The translations under genes were made by a program, and so were the position numbers. The notes below the pieces were generated by a model. That model did no database searches, had not been told where the DNA came from, and was given only the letters and a program-made list of their open reading frames with translations. From Petunia secreta (Eukaryota > Streptophyta > Magnoliopsida > Solanales > Solanaceae), in the NCBI GenBank assembly GCA_029990175.1, contig JARKIP010000023.1, positions 19,983,501 through 20,047,500 on the forward strand: 64,000 bases of DNA, written 5' to 3'. Of the stretch, positions 1 through 12,599 are shown in pieces; within the stretch, counting starts at the first letter, position 1, and each line of letters starts with the position of its first letter.

Positions 1-3000
1 CTCACCTAATTCAGAGCTTGCTTTATTGTGTGATAGTCCTTCAAAAAAAGGGAAGATGATGTGCTCATCTATGCAACTAAGTTATCCAGACGGAGAGTCG
101 TTGGGATATACTGCAATGGATGATGGTACAAAAGAAATAGACTAGGAATCCACCTTGGTACTCTTTTCTGAATACATTATCCATGCCAACCTGGAATCAA
201 CTCAGCCAGGCTGGTGAATAGTGCTATCACCAAGCACTCTAGCAAAACATATCTTGATTAATGAAAATCTTACCCCCACCGGGTGATTACTTTAAACGGT
301 AATTTCATCCAGCAAATCTGAGTAACAAAAGATTCAAAAGATCCTATATGACAATAAGGTGTGCAATAAACGACATTAAAGGAACTGGCTATCCAACCGA
401 ACAGATGATTCGATTTTGCGGTTCATTTGTCACAACTACTTGAGGAAGATTGATATTTTTTTGGGACAAACACTGTGTATCCTTTCGCTTTTAAATTTCA
501 GCCTACACGATTTAGTTTTTTTCCCAAAATAATATCTTATCTTTGGTTTTATCTGGAGACCTGAGATAGTATCCTGCCTGTGACTGTTTTGTATTCATCA
601 CTTATCTTTACTTCTCGTATGAAAAGTATTGTGTAAAGCGTAAACTTTAAATACTAACTGTAAACACATGTCACATCAGCAGCGAACTGACTTGAGGAAC
701 TAATATAGCCCAAGAAAAGGAAGTAAAATGGACCACTCATGATGTCTATGCAAATGCATTCTAATGAATTGGAAATGCTAGTGTTTCTGCATTTTCTACG
801 TTATGATGTCTTCTGAAGGAGTTGTCTGGGTTATGGTTTTTGAGATTAACCGAGCAGCAGTTAATTGTGCAAAAGGAAAAAAAAAAAAATCATATGGATT
901 TGGGATTTTAAATTATATCTGTGCTTATGAACAACTTGGAATAACACAATCTAACCATAATTTACTAAGGTCACAAAGTTGACAATTGATGTTGGCTCAG
1001 TTTGCATCAAGTCCTCATTATTGGTTGATGTGTTGTAACAAAATTTGTTTTAGGAAATCTAGAGTGCCATCTTCCCCTTATGACATTAAAAAACAAACAA
1101 GAGGAGGGGGTGGGGGGAGGAAATGGTCATGCTCTTACATCTGTTTATTTTTCTTGATAATAATTTTGGATTTTTATCTTTTCAGGTTGTTGTCCCATGG
1201 GCACAGTCATGCGAAAACCTGGTCGTGGAGATACAACTTTGTCAGTCAGCTGCTCTGATAAGATTGCCCGCTGGAACGTGGTCGGTGTACAAGGTTCCTT
1301 GTATTTCTATTTGCTAGATATGGTTCCAGTAACTAAATATCCAAAACCAATGGAAGATACCTTAAGCAATACTTATTACAATTAAGGATTAACATTTATG
1401 AATAGTATAGAAGCTGTAGCAAATTTTCTTTATCGTGTTCACACTACTTTTTTGTTTGTATACACCAGATTTGATTTATGCAGTGAGAAGTAGTTTTTCT
1501 AGATCTACTAAAATGATGCTTTAAATTAATTTTCATGTTACTAAAATTAGTTGAGATTAGCAGCTATATGAAATTATTCAATGTTACACCAGATTGTTAG
1601 TAATCCTTTATACATGACCATCTGTTGTGGAGTTTAGAGGCCTTGACATGGTCGATCTGTTGTCTGTTTCATGGAATTAATAGTTTGTGATGTATCACCC
1701 ACCATATGCTTTTTGGAAAAAAAATCCCGGTCCTTAGTCTTTAAGTTCCTGAGGACATTACCTCATAAAATTGAGAAACCTGTTAGCAGTACTCTGGTAG
1801 GTGTTGTTATTAACTTTGTGAAGACTTCTGCTTTAGCGTACTTTCAATGTATTGTTATTGCAGGAGCTCTGCTTTCTTGCGAGTGATTATTTAATATTTA
1901 CTGGAAGTTCTGTTTTGTTTCTACTTTCACTCAGCACTGTTCTTATTGCAGGAGCTCTACTTTCTTACTTCTTGGAGCCACTTTATATTTTCTCTGTTAC
2001 CATTGGTCAATCCCATATAGCTTCTAAAACCTCTGTGATTGAAGATGAAATAATGAGTGCTGTACACAAACGGATCTTACCATTGTCCAACAAGTTAATG
2101 GATCCATTTCTGGTGAACAAGGTTTCGGCACAATTTTATTAGCCACACTTCTTCATCTTATCCTCACTGTATATATGTTACATTGTTTCTCTTCGCCTTT
2201 GTAGCCACTTGTCTTTGTAGCGCCAATTCCACCCGAGGAGTTTCAACATTCTGAAACTGCCGTGACCACTTTAACCTGCGGGTAGGTAGCATAATGTTCC
2301 TTATTCAGGTGAATAGTCTGTTTGTTTTTTTTTAACTTCAAAGTGTGCATTCTGATTTCAAGGTACTCTGTATGCTGGAACAATTCTGGGTTGCATGAAG
2401 TCATTCTTGGAACAACTGGCAGGAAGCAGGGCACTTCTGCAAAAGGCGCAATGTCTCCTTCCACTGAGTCTTCTCTATGCAAGTAAGCTCATCAGTAATA
2501 GATGTTAGAAAAATCTATAGCACTACTATAAATGCAATGACTCTTCATTCCCATGGGGTAAAATTTTAGGAAACTCAATTTGATGCTTAGTAGTGAGTCC
2601 CACAATTTTGTTATATTTACTAATTCATGTGCTTACCACTCTGTCCACTAGTTACTCCTATATATAATGTGCTTTTTGACATGTGAAGTTTGCATAGGCT
2701 TATCGATGGTATGTGGAAGTATCTTTTAAATCGTTTGGAATTAAAATCTACTATAATCATTTCAGGAAGCGCTTTTTGGAGTCCTTCTTAGCACTATCAC
2801 GTAATTGCTTAGGTGCACATGCTTTCGTTGAGCACTCATATCGAGAACTAAAGGTGACATGTACTTCTTTGTATACAAATATATGCATATCTACAGAAAA
2901 TATCAATACTTACATAAGTGGTAACTTTCTTCTATTCATTTTAGGTGAAATAAAAAGACACTAATATTTTCATAGGAATAATGGTGACATGTAGTTCATT

Positions 3001-3318
3001 AGATACAAAAACAAAAATAACTAGAACAACAACGCTTTAATCCTGAATATATGCATATTTTACTGAAATACTTTGATTAAACATTCAAATGTGATATCTT
3101 CTTCTGTTCATTTTAGGTGAACTAAAGAGATTTATATTTTCATAGCAATGAAGGTAAATTTGAGGAAACAGACTGTTATAATAGCTTTCTATTTTCTTTT
3201 GCAGGATAGGTCTCAAGAATATACTTTAGCTTCAAAAAGCTTTAAAGGCAGTTCAAATTTCAAGAACTGGTTTCACAAACCTCAAGATTTTGAGGCCTTC
3301 TCATTCATGGCTACGTGA
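1..3318 (+). CDS. TAD1: tRNA-specific adenosine deaminase (TAD1/ADAT1-like), 3' part
   Basis: Deaminates adenosine to inosine in tRNA (A37 of tRNA-Ala in characterised family members). Exons read by splice sites and phase: 1-125 (cut by the window edge), 1186-1293, 1952-2121, 2205-2281, 2363-2482, 2766-2853 and 3205-3318 (TGA). All junctions keep frame. The exon at 1186 encodes the signature KPGRGDTTLSVSCSDKIARW, which contains a zinc-ligand Cys of the A_deamin domain (PF02137). Later exons give GALLSYFLEPLYIF, FVAPIPPEEFQHSE and LHEVILGTTGRKQGTSAKGA, all typical of plant TAD1. The catalytic HAE motif must lie upstream of the window. The first exon is the least certain. It ends GATG|GTACAA, and its phase joins cleanly to the exon at 1186, but the donor is weak and reading on gives a stop near 149. 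The intron before 1952 carries a duplicated decoy acceptor (see findings). Confidence 0.87.
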
Positions 3319-5618
3319 GGTCAGTTGCTGCTCGAGATACATTGCATGGCATGAAGAATGTGGTATAACATTGTTAATTAAGTTAGTTGGTTAAGCTTAT
3401 TGCAAGTGATTCGGAAGATGGTGCCTTTCAGGGGCAATGGTGGATCTGTGAATGTGTTTGATGTTTGAAGTGCTGAACATGGGGCGCGGATAGCGGGTCA
3501 TTTAGGAGCAGAGGTTGATAGTACGAGCCCATTTCTGGTTAATTTATGTATTCTCTGGTTTAGAGCTCTGCCAAGTTGTTTGAAGTTTGAAGTTGTCATC
3601 TTTGTAAGTTTTTTCTTTTTCATTTCTTTCCAAATTTCTTGCCCTGTTGAAGGGATCATCGAAATAATGAAAAATCTGAGCCTTAATGCATTATGCATGT
3701 GAAAGGATGTTGTCACTCTTAACTTGCTTTATGACTAGTTCGTACCGTGCTTTGTTAAAGTAATTCGAATGCTTTATTCCCGTTTTGGGGTTCACTCACA
3801 TGTTGCTCTCTAGTTTTATGTAAATTACTATGTTTATTTCTCTCCAGAAGCCACTCAAACTAACATATTTATGTAATATAGAGGCTAAGAAACTTCTTGA
3901 GGAGGATCTGACGTTGTAGTGATTATAGTGTGTTCTCCCTGCAAACTTCACAATAACATTCACAAGATTCACCTTTGCAGTGAAGCATGGGCGTCACACT
4001 TGTTAATCTCACAAGATATTCATGGGCACTTGGGACATATATAGATGATTAAAATACTTTAATAAAGCTAGGTAATTTTTCATCTTTTTGCCTCACTTTT
4101 TTTAAAGAATTTTCTTGGGTTCGTCAGTGCAATAAGTGGGAGCTTTGCAGATGGATGAAGGATTAGTCTATAATATCAGGCTAGCTTTTTGACTCTAGGC
4201 TTTGCTGCCGTGCGTTACTCGGGATTTCTCTAAGTTGGGTTTGTGGTATTAGAATAAGGTCAGCATTCTAAACAAGTTACTCCAATACAACATTCATCCG
4301 CATGTATGCGAACAATTAACGCATAACAGGTGTTCTGGTCAGCCTAAGCCTTGTTCAATTAAATCTGAAGCAAAATACTTGTTCAAACCATTGTGTCATG
4401 AGTTTAATCCTTCTCCAATTAGGTATTTCTAATTCCATGTGTACTATGTGACGGAAAAAAGCCTTAAAAAGTTAACTTGGTCGTAGGCTCAGTATATCAA
4501 AATTGTCCTAGTAAGTGCATTTGTTCTTTTTTTCCTCTCTTTAAATTCTGTATAGAGTTCTAAAATTATTAAGCCTCTGTTCACTTTAATCCGGGCTTTT
4601 TACCGCCACTTTATATATGGGGAATAATTGCTCAACCTGCAGCAACACTATTACCACCTCCACGGCCAATTCCACCACCATCACCTAGGCTAGGATTATG
4701 AGTTCATATCCTAGCTTGTTCTCGGGTCGTACAAGTTCCAATCAAATTTAATCTTCAAAAAAGAATTATCTTTTCGTTCGTAAGAACAAGGTGATATAAG
4801 ATTAATGAAATTAGTCGACTCTGGCAACGTTGAATAAAATATTTATATTCAAATAGATTACTTGTAGGAGTACTCAGAATGAATATTTGGAGCGTGAAAT
4901 TTTATTTTGCAATTAACTAATACACTTACCAAAAGAATGGAAAGAGTTTGGATATATAATTATATACTTCAAATAGATATATTATTACTTGTAGAATTTA
5001 AACATTTACCTAATAAAGGATAGAAAGAAAGATTGTGGAAATCTCTCAGCTTGGAATTTGGAACATATAATGTCTCAAGAATATGACTTAAACAGCATGA
5101 CTTCCATTGTTTCTCATCAATCAGTTTCAACTTCAACTTAGAGATTACCACATATCCATGCTTACAACTTTCACAGCCTAAACAATTAGAGAGAGAAGAG
5201 GATTTACTACTGTGATTCTCATTAACTGCTAGTATTTCACTTCAATATTCCAGTCCTTAATACATATATAGCGCCATCAATTGGGTATGTTACATAACTT
5301 TTACTACTACTATAAATTAAAATAGAGTTCTTGTTAATACAGCTCCCCTCCCCTCCCCTCCACCCCAACTCGGCCAACTTTTCTTTCTCCATAAAAATGG
5401 AACACCAAGACTCTTTCTACTTTTAATTTCTTTGTTTCATGGGATGTGACAAGTGAGGTTATCTTCAAAATTTTATGGACAAAATAAAGCAGGAAAAGGA
5501 GACTTTTCCAAGTTTCTAAAAGTCAAGTTTGATTGTTCTAGGTTAGTGTATTGTTGTATATATAGCAGTAGGTAAAAATTTCTCAGTTGGTTTCTGTAGG
5601 AGGATCGGAGAAGGAAGC
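3319..5618. other. Intergenic: TAD1 3' UTR and promoter of the GT90 gene
   Basis: About 2.3 kb without a supportable gene. The first few hundred bases after the TAD1 stop should be its 3' UTR. The remainder is AT-rich, with only short chance reading frames on both strands. The last 250 bases before 5619 look like a promoter and 5' leader. They include a CT-rich run (about 5342-5362) and a TATA box. Confidence 0.6.
5555..5565 (+). promoter_or_regulatory. TATA box of the GT90 glycosyltransferase gene
   Basis: The sequence TGTATATATAG lies about 55-60 bases before the start codon at 5619. That spacing is right for a TATA box with a short 5' leader. This is a sequence-only call; no transcription start was mapped. 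Confidence 0.5.
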
Positions 5619-8600
5619 ATGAAAGAGATCAGGAACGAGAAGTTGATGAATGCTTTTTGGCTAAGGAATTATTATTCAGTGGCGGGAGCAGTATTAAGAT
5701 GGAAATATCTGAAGAAGAGAGCCACTGCAGCAACAACAGCATTGCTCATATTTTTGTTTGTCGTCATAGTTTCAGCCTTGTGGTTTGCTGGATGGATTGA
5801 TCTTGTAAGTCAATGCACGACTTATACTCCTCATTTTACGTTTAAACTCTTTTTTCGTTTCCTTATGCATTAGGTCTCCAATATACTACTACTAAACATT
5901 TAAAAAGGTCCAAATATACCCGACGTGGCTTCCGCCGTTAGTGCAAGGGGCATTTTTTTTATCCTTTTTGAATTGTTTAGGCCTTTAGGGGTATATTTGA
6001 GCCAGAATATAGGGCTTTTATGAACTGATAGGTTAACAATGAGATTAATTTCAAACGTTATAAGATAATTTTGAACCTTTACCGAAATAGTGTACTCGTA
6101 CTATAAGGGTAAAAACTTACATGCACCGGATATTTATACCAAACCAATAAATTAATAACACATCCCGAAATAGATAGTCAATGCTAAATTAATGGTTCTT
6201 AGGCCAAACAGACCTCGGATGGGTTTCAAGAGAATTAAGTAGACGGTCTAAATTCATTAGACAACGTATATATGATCCTCAAAGTGCTATAAGACATCTA
6301 CTTAGAGGTAGATAAAATTTAATGCCCGTCCGTTAAATTTATGCTTATTACTCCTCAAGAATATATTACTAGTAGATGAAATTTCATTGGTAATGAAAGA
6401 GCATACATATTCCATCCCTAAACACGACGGAGATAAACAAATTGGGCGTCTCTAGTACATCATTTCAAGCAGGGGCAGAGCTAATTGAACCCCTTGGTTG
6501 AGAATTAAGCTAGGTAAAAATGACTTCTTTTTGGTCATATGCATATTATTGAACCTCTTTTGATCCAATGAATATACTAGCGTAGTGGTAAAAAAAGGGT
6601 TCAAAATTTACACTAGGTCACAAGTTCAAATCTCAACTATGTTATTTCAATATTTTTTTAACCATCTTCCGTTAATCTTTGGCTCTGCTCGTGATTTCAA
6701 GATGGTTTTTGGTTAAAATGGACAAAAAAGAGAAAGCATTAATAATGTATCATTATTCCTCCAACAAAAAAGGAAAAGAAAAAGACGAAGAAAAAACTGA
6801 GAGTCGAAAGTACAACCATTTAGAAAAATTTTACTACATATTTGCAAGAGGAAGACTTGCAGACTCTAGACCTGTTTGTCGATACATTTTTTTTTTAACT
6901 TTTTTTCAAAAACTTTTGAAAAAATATTTGTTCATGAAATCTTGTGATTTTCAGTTTTTTTTTGAAAAACAGTTTCTGAAAAACCAAAAATTGGTTTAAA
7001 GCAGAAAAAGTTACTCTTTTTCAAGTTTTACAAAAAAAAGTTACTCTTTTTCTCACAAACCTCTACATTTTTTCAAATGAAATGTATGTCCAAATACAAT
7101 TATATCTCAACTCAACTTCAAAAACTCTTTTTCAAAATTTTTCTTTTTGAAATTTGTGTGGCCACAAAGAATATGGTCCATGTTAAAGTGTGGAGGCACA
7201 TAATAAGAACTTTTGGTTTTGCTCCATTAATTTTACCTCCATCTATTGTTAATATACCTTTTAATGAATGATATGTCTATTAATTCTTGTGGTATGGATG
7301 GCTAAGATTACCTTTTAACTTATTTACTATTTTTGGTAAAATATAACAGTTGGAAAAAATATAAAAAAAGGCTATAAAGCTTTGTCATGAATTCTTCCTG
7401 TCTTTTATTTTAATAATCTTTAATTGACTTTCTTGGAATTAAATCATTTCGTATTATAATCTCCTTGACTTCTAGAATCATGGACTCAACATATTGCTCT
7501 CCTCAAAATATATATTATTATTTTTTTTTCTAAAGACGAAAAGTGATATCTCGTAAATGATAAATTTATTATGTTTGACAAAATAGTAAAAAGAAAAGAA
7601 AATAAACTACACACATTAATTGACTCGTTTTCCTTTCAAATGTGTGCAGGCAAAGTACTCGGGTCATTACTATAAAAAAGAAGCAAAATCAACTATGAGG
7701 CCTCATCAAATTCTTGAATACCCTCTGGACTGCAATGCATGGAACAAGACCAATACATGTCCAACGACCTACCCTACGTCCTTAAAACCCTTAAAGCCTA
7801 ACAACTCAACATGCCCTGAGTATTTTAAATGGATTCATGAAGATTTAAGGTATTGGAAAGAGACTGGAATTACTCGAGAAATGTTGGAGAGCGCAAAAAA
7901 GTATGCCCATTTCAGATTAGTAATACTGGATGGAAAAATTTACGTTGAGCGATATGAAAAGTATTCTATTCAAACTAGACATTTGTTCACCATGTATGGC
8001 ATAGTACAGCTCCTAAGGTGGTACCCCGGGAAGCTGCCTAACTTGGAGATGATGTTCGACACGGGTGACCGGCCGGTCATCCCCGCCAAGGACTTTCATC
8101 AACCTAACTCTGGCCCCCCGCCTTTGTTTCGATACTGTTCAGATTGGCAGAGCATGGATATTGTTTTCCCGGATTGGTCATTTTGGGGCTGGTAAATATG
8201 ATTACCCTTCTTTCATGCACCCTTATTATAATTACATATATAACAGAAACAGAGAAACTTGTTAATTAGTATAAGCTAAGACTTAAGGCTATATTAAGTA
8301 AGATGATCGATCATTGTTATGCTTTTATAGGGCAGAGACAAATATAAGACCATGGAGGAATATGATGAAGAAGATAAAAGAAGGGAATAAGAGAAGCAAT
8401 TGGAAGGACAGGATACCTTTTGCTTATTGGAGGGGAAATCCCAATGTTTCTCCAATCAGGAAAGACCTTATCAAGTGTAATGTTACCCGTAAACAGAATT
8501 GGGATACTCTCTTATATATCCAGGTTTGTTTCTTTCACCACAAGCCGACACAGTACAATTTGCTTCATGTTCTAGTGATGGCACTGATTCTATTTGAGAA

Positions 8601-9591
8601 TCTAGAGGATATTTGGATATGAATTCTCCAATAAGTTTCATTGTTTCCTGATTGATTTAACCAAATAATCACATTGAACAAATATATTTTCTTAGTTTCC
8701 CTTTATAATTAGTGCGAAACATTTAACTTATAAACTGATGATCTCTTGTCTTTTTCAAAATATAATCTCAGGATTGGATTGATCAATCCAAAAAGGGGTA
8801 CAAGGAATCAAATATTGAAAACCAATGCACCCACAGGTTAGTGATATTATACAGATTTAATCTATTTGTTTTGCTATTATTTTGTTAAATATGCTTTCGG
8901 GGCTGATTAAAATTTGAAAATTGGTGCAACCCTTTAGATTCAAAATATATGTAGAAGGATGGGCATGGTCAGTGAGTGAGAAGTACATATTTGCCTGTGA
9001 TTCTCCAACATTGTACATAACGCCCCGTTACTATGATTTCTTCATGAGAGGGATGATCCCGCAACAGCATTATTGGCCCATTAAAGACACTGATAAGTGT
9101 AGGTCTCTCAAGTTTGCTGTTCAATGGGGAAATAATCACACCGGCGAGGTAACATTAGTATGTGCCTTTCTATTTAATTTTGTGTATACTGCTTTGTTAA
9201 CAACCTTTTTGAAATTTGAGAACTTCAGGCAGAAGCCATTGGCAAGGCAGGAAGTCAATTTATTCATGAAGACATGAAGATGGAACTTGTTTTTGATTAC
9301 ATATACCATCTTCTGAATGAATATGCAAAGCTGCAGAAGTTTGATCCAGTTGTTCCTCCGAATGCAGTTGAGATATGTTCAGAATCATTGGCATGTCCGT
9401 CAGATGGTATCTGGAGGAAGTTCATGGAAGAAGCCTTAGAGAGGTCTCCTAGTTATACCGATCCCTGCACCCTTCCACCACCTTATAATCCTCAACAACT
9501 TAAGGCCTTTGTTGACCAAAAGGTTAAGGCCACAAAACAAGTGGAGGCATGGGAGAATGAATACTGGTCCAGTCTAAACAAGAAGCACTAG
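5619..9591 (+). CDS. O-glucosyltransferase, GT90/CAP10 family (rumi/KDELC-like)
   Basis: A complete gene of six exons: 5619-5804, 7650-8191, 8331-8523, 8772-8836, 8938-9148 and 9229-9591 (TAG). Together they encode 519 residues, the usual size for plant DUF821/Glyco_transf_90 proteins. All introns are GT-AG and all phases agree. Exon 1 encodes a basic N-terminus and one membrane segment (about residues 38-58, ALLIFLFVVIVSALWFAGWI), so a type II ER/Golgi protein is expected. The lumenal domain shows family motifs: MMFDTGDRPVIPAKDF, FRYCSDWQSMDIVFPDWSFW, IPFAYWRGNPNVS, EGWAWSVSEKYIFACDS and a C-terminal CPSDGIWRKFMEEAL. Animal relatives (POGLUT/Rumi) glycosylate EGF repeats. The plant substrate is unknown and is not shown here. 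Intron 1 (1,845 bp) contains a hAT MITE. Confidence 0.93.
6470..6693. mobile_element. hAT-type MITE in intron 1 of the GT90 gene
   Basis: A 224-bp non-coding element with imperfect terminal inverted repeats (left CAGGGGCAGAGCTAA; right end reversed CACGAGCAGAGCCAA; 12 of 15 match). It is flanked by the exact 8-bp direct repeat ATTTCAAG at 6462-6469 and 6694-6701. An 8-bp TSD is the hAT signature. There is no transposase inside. Confidence 0.72.
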
Positions 9592-10500
9592 CTAGGGCCT
9601 TTTCTCGAATACCCTTACTAATTTTATTCTCATGTACAATATACCTTAGTGTTCTTCACATAGAACTTAAACGTCTAATCTTCATTGAATAAGAACTGGC
9701 AACTTCTAAGTGAAGATGATTGGTACTTCACCAGGAGGTTAATGCAATATCTCAAACCATAGGGAGATCACTAGTGTTACTAAGGATATATTTGGAGGGG
9801 GTCCTCCGAAATTATATCCCTATACAATGTTACATCAGTGAGGATTATATTCTCCATCTTTTGTTAACTATATATGTTTCTTGGCAGATAATTTGACGGC
9901 CGTTGTTACAGCTCTGGTTTAACAATTTCCCATTGTCATTTCTTACTCAGAAATTATGCTATTTAGTATTTCATTATTTTTCTTCAACGAATTTGCTTGA
10001 ATAAGTTCTTGGATGAAATGAAAAGGACTACTTAAATTGGGAATTGTATGTTGGAAAGTAACCCTGCTATCTTTTCTTAATCTTGGGCAAAGAAGAAATC
10101 TAGCTATAAAATGCTGCAGTAAAGACTATGGCTTTCAGATCAGCTCAACTTGGTTAGCTGAACTGAAAGATCAGCTAAACCTGAATTTGCCATTAACAGG
10201 CTATGTTTTCTTGAAAATGTTGAGACTTCGATCTGTAATAATTAACAAGGAGGAAAATATGTTTAAAATTCAAATGAGCATATAGGATACGATACCATTA
10301 AATTGTCACAACATCATGTTTGTAGTCTACAAAATAAAGATCATTAAACACAATATTGAACACCATAGTCAAAGAAACAACAAATGACATGTATTCCTCA
10401 AAATCCAATAACGAATTAAGGACCTGTAGGAAATACAATTGCCAATGAATAATTAAAGGCCCAAAATTAAACGTAGAGAAGAGTCGACATAAATATAACT
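9592..10500. other. Intergenic between convergent GT90 and ADF genes
   Basis: The 3' UTRs of two convergent genes are expected here. Around 9797-9810 there is a short palindrome (GGAGGGGGTCCTCC). I see no supportable gene; the reading frames are short and lack family motifs. Confidence 0.5.
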
Positions 10501-11434
10501 TCAACGAGCTCTCCCAATGAAGGTATCCAAGCTCATCTCACTTGCATCGGTAGCCTGCAACTCAACCTGGACACCATCCAATTCTCTCCTGAATCTGTCT
10601 TTGGAGCTTGCATACAGCATCTTACTTCTTATCCTTGCTGTTTCTGGTGACCTGCATCCGATACAGTGTAATGGTTTAGCTCCATATAAAGATAAGAGTT
10701 CTATATATGCCCTGACAGTGTATGGACTATTTACCAAGCAACGAAAAAGATCTTGCTTTTCTGGACATTCTCATTTGTGGTGAAGTCATAATCAAAAACT
10801 GCATAGCGGCACTCATTGGGAGGTAAGTTGTTAGCGAAATCTTCATGAGTCTCGTCATGTCTCCCAACCTTCTCAACCACAACTTGCTGCACTGATTCAT
10901 CAATCTTGAACACTATATATCTGTGGTCCCTTTTCGCTTTCAACTCCAAAAACTTCAGCTTGCATTCATCACTCACTGCTATCCCTGACGCCTATGCAAA
11001 CGCATGGCACCAAAAGGAAAAAAGAAAAAATCCAAAACGAAACTTGCTACATCAAAAAGTTCATCAGTACCGTGGATAAGAAAAAGAAGAGAAACTACAA
11101 AACGAAGCAACCATTCTTTCTGAGATAACAGAGGGGAAATGGAAACTTCAAAGGAAGGGAATGTGGAGAAATCATCCTCTTAAGCATTCAAAGGTTTTGG
11201 CATGTCAAATTCTTTTGTTGCTTCGTCACTTATTTTTCTTATCACCTTGGATAACAGCTTTATATTATATGCATGGATCTAGAAATCATGAGATCAATAA
11301 TATAATAGAGTACTAACATAGTAGAAGACGTGTGTATATATATTTTGTCAATATGACTCGAGATGTACCTCACAGCTAACAAGATTATATATCCCAGAAT
11401 TAAATCTATGTAAGAACGGTGTATAACATACCAT
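10501..11434 (-). CDS. ADF: Actin-depolymerizing factor (ADF/cofilin)
   Basis: Binds G- and F-actin and promotes filament severing and turnover in the cytoplasm. Exons on the minus strand: 10735-10991 and 10501-10651 (TGA at 10501-10503), with consensus GT-AG sites (donor GTAAAT, acceptor TGCAG). They encode ASGIAVSDECKLKFLELKAK, then ECRYAVFDYDFTTNENVQKS, KIFFVAW and SPETARIRSKMLYASSKDRF. This is a complete ADF-H fold with the long actin-binding helix. The first exon is inferred: ATG at 11432-11434 followed at once by GTATGT, so exon 1 would supply only the initiator Met, a layout I recall for plant ADF genes. That makes 136 residues (family 137-146). The two large exons are sure and the ATG is less so. 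The sequence upstream on this strand is a long purine-rich tract. Confidence 0.85.
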
Positions 11435-12407
11435 AATTGGGCAAGTCGCGAGCAATGAAGCTTCTAAAACAATACAAACAAAGCAAATAAACTTTGCAAA
11501 AGAATGAGAAGGAAAGAAGGCGTGAAAGGGATCTTTGTGTAGTGGATAGGGGCATTAATGAATTTGGTTAGTGCCTAAGAAATGTTCAAGGGGCTGAGAG
11601 CTTTTCCAGGGAGGTTAATTTTTGCACAAAACAAGTATCACAATTTGGTTAATATTGCTCCGTCATTATTGATAATCAGTTTAATATGCTAACTGCTATT
11701 GCTCCTGTTCGTTAACCCTCCTGTCATTTAGCGTTGTTATTTTTGTCATTTTTTTAAATTTTCTTTTTCTTCTTCTTTTTTTTTTTTTCTTCTTCTTCTT
11801 TGTTTTTTTTTTCTTTTTTTTTTTCCTTTTTTTTATTTTTATTTTTGTCATATTGATAAATTAATTACTACAACTTTTCTTTTTCTTTATTTTTATATTC
11901 AAATAACATAAATTTGGGATTGACGCCAACACTTTTTTATCAATTTCTACAAACAAAAAAGTGATTACATGGAACCACATATGACACATACATGTAAATG
12001 TACACTAGTTATTAAAATCTCGAGAACTATGATGTTTATATACTCCCTCCGTTCAATTTTAATTTTTGTTTTAAGTTTTTTCGAGTCCATTAAAAAATAA
12101 TAAATACAATATATATTTTACAAAGTTATCCTCATTAAATGCTTGTTGAGAATTGAACTATTAAAGAGGAATAGTACTTCATCATTCATTGATGATTAAG
12201 GGTATAATTGGAAACATAAAGAAATTTAGTCTTTGAATTCTTAAAGCGATGATAACTAAAATAGGACACATAGAGTTTATCCTTATGATATGGAATTTTT
12301 TCCGATTTGGTCAAAATTTAGCTTTTCCTCAGAAAACAGCGAAGGTACTAGGTTTTTTCGCAAAAATTTACCTTGCTTCAATAAATAATACAAAGTCTAA
12401 GGAGAGA
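11435..12407. other. ADF upstream region with pyrimidine tract and a Stowaway-like end
   Basis: This is the promoter side of ADF. It contains a long T/C-rich tract (about 11752-11840, GA-rich on the ADF strand). At 12036 there is the motif TACTCCCTCCGTTC, the typical end of Stowaway-type MITEs. I could not find a matching right end, so a truncated MITE is likely. No gene is supported. Confidence 0.45.
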
Positions 12408-12421
12408 TTTTACCTTGAGAC

Positions 12422-12422
<1 letters not shown>

Positions 12423-12477
<55 letters not shown>
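12423..12477. repeat. (ATT)n microsatellite at the 3' end of LINE-1
   Basis: An uninterrupted run of about 18 ATT units. It sits exactly between the left TSD and the 3' end of the minus-strand LINE, where the LINE tail would be (AAT repeats on that strand). Confidence 0.9.
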
Positions 12478-12599
12478 TCTTGGTAACTAACTGAGTTTTA
12501 TTACCAAATAGTAATTACAGCTCAAAAAAAGAAAAAGAAAATAAGCATGCAGTCTGGTCATCCCCCAAACTACCTAACTAACTTAACTATCATTCATAT

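Noticed and set aside
3498..3716. Minus-strand ORF downstream of TAD1
   Set aside because: Falls in the expected TAD1 3' UTR and has no recognisable motif.
6679..6999. 106-codon plus-strand ORF
   Set aside because: Lies in intron 1 of the GT90 gene, is built largely of A/T homopolymer runs and overlaps the MITE end.
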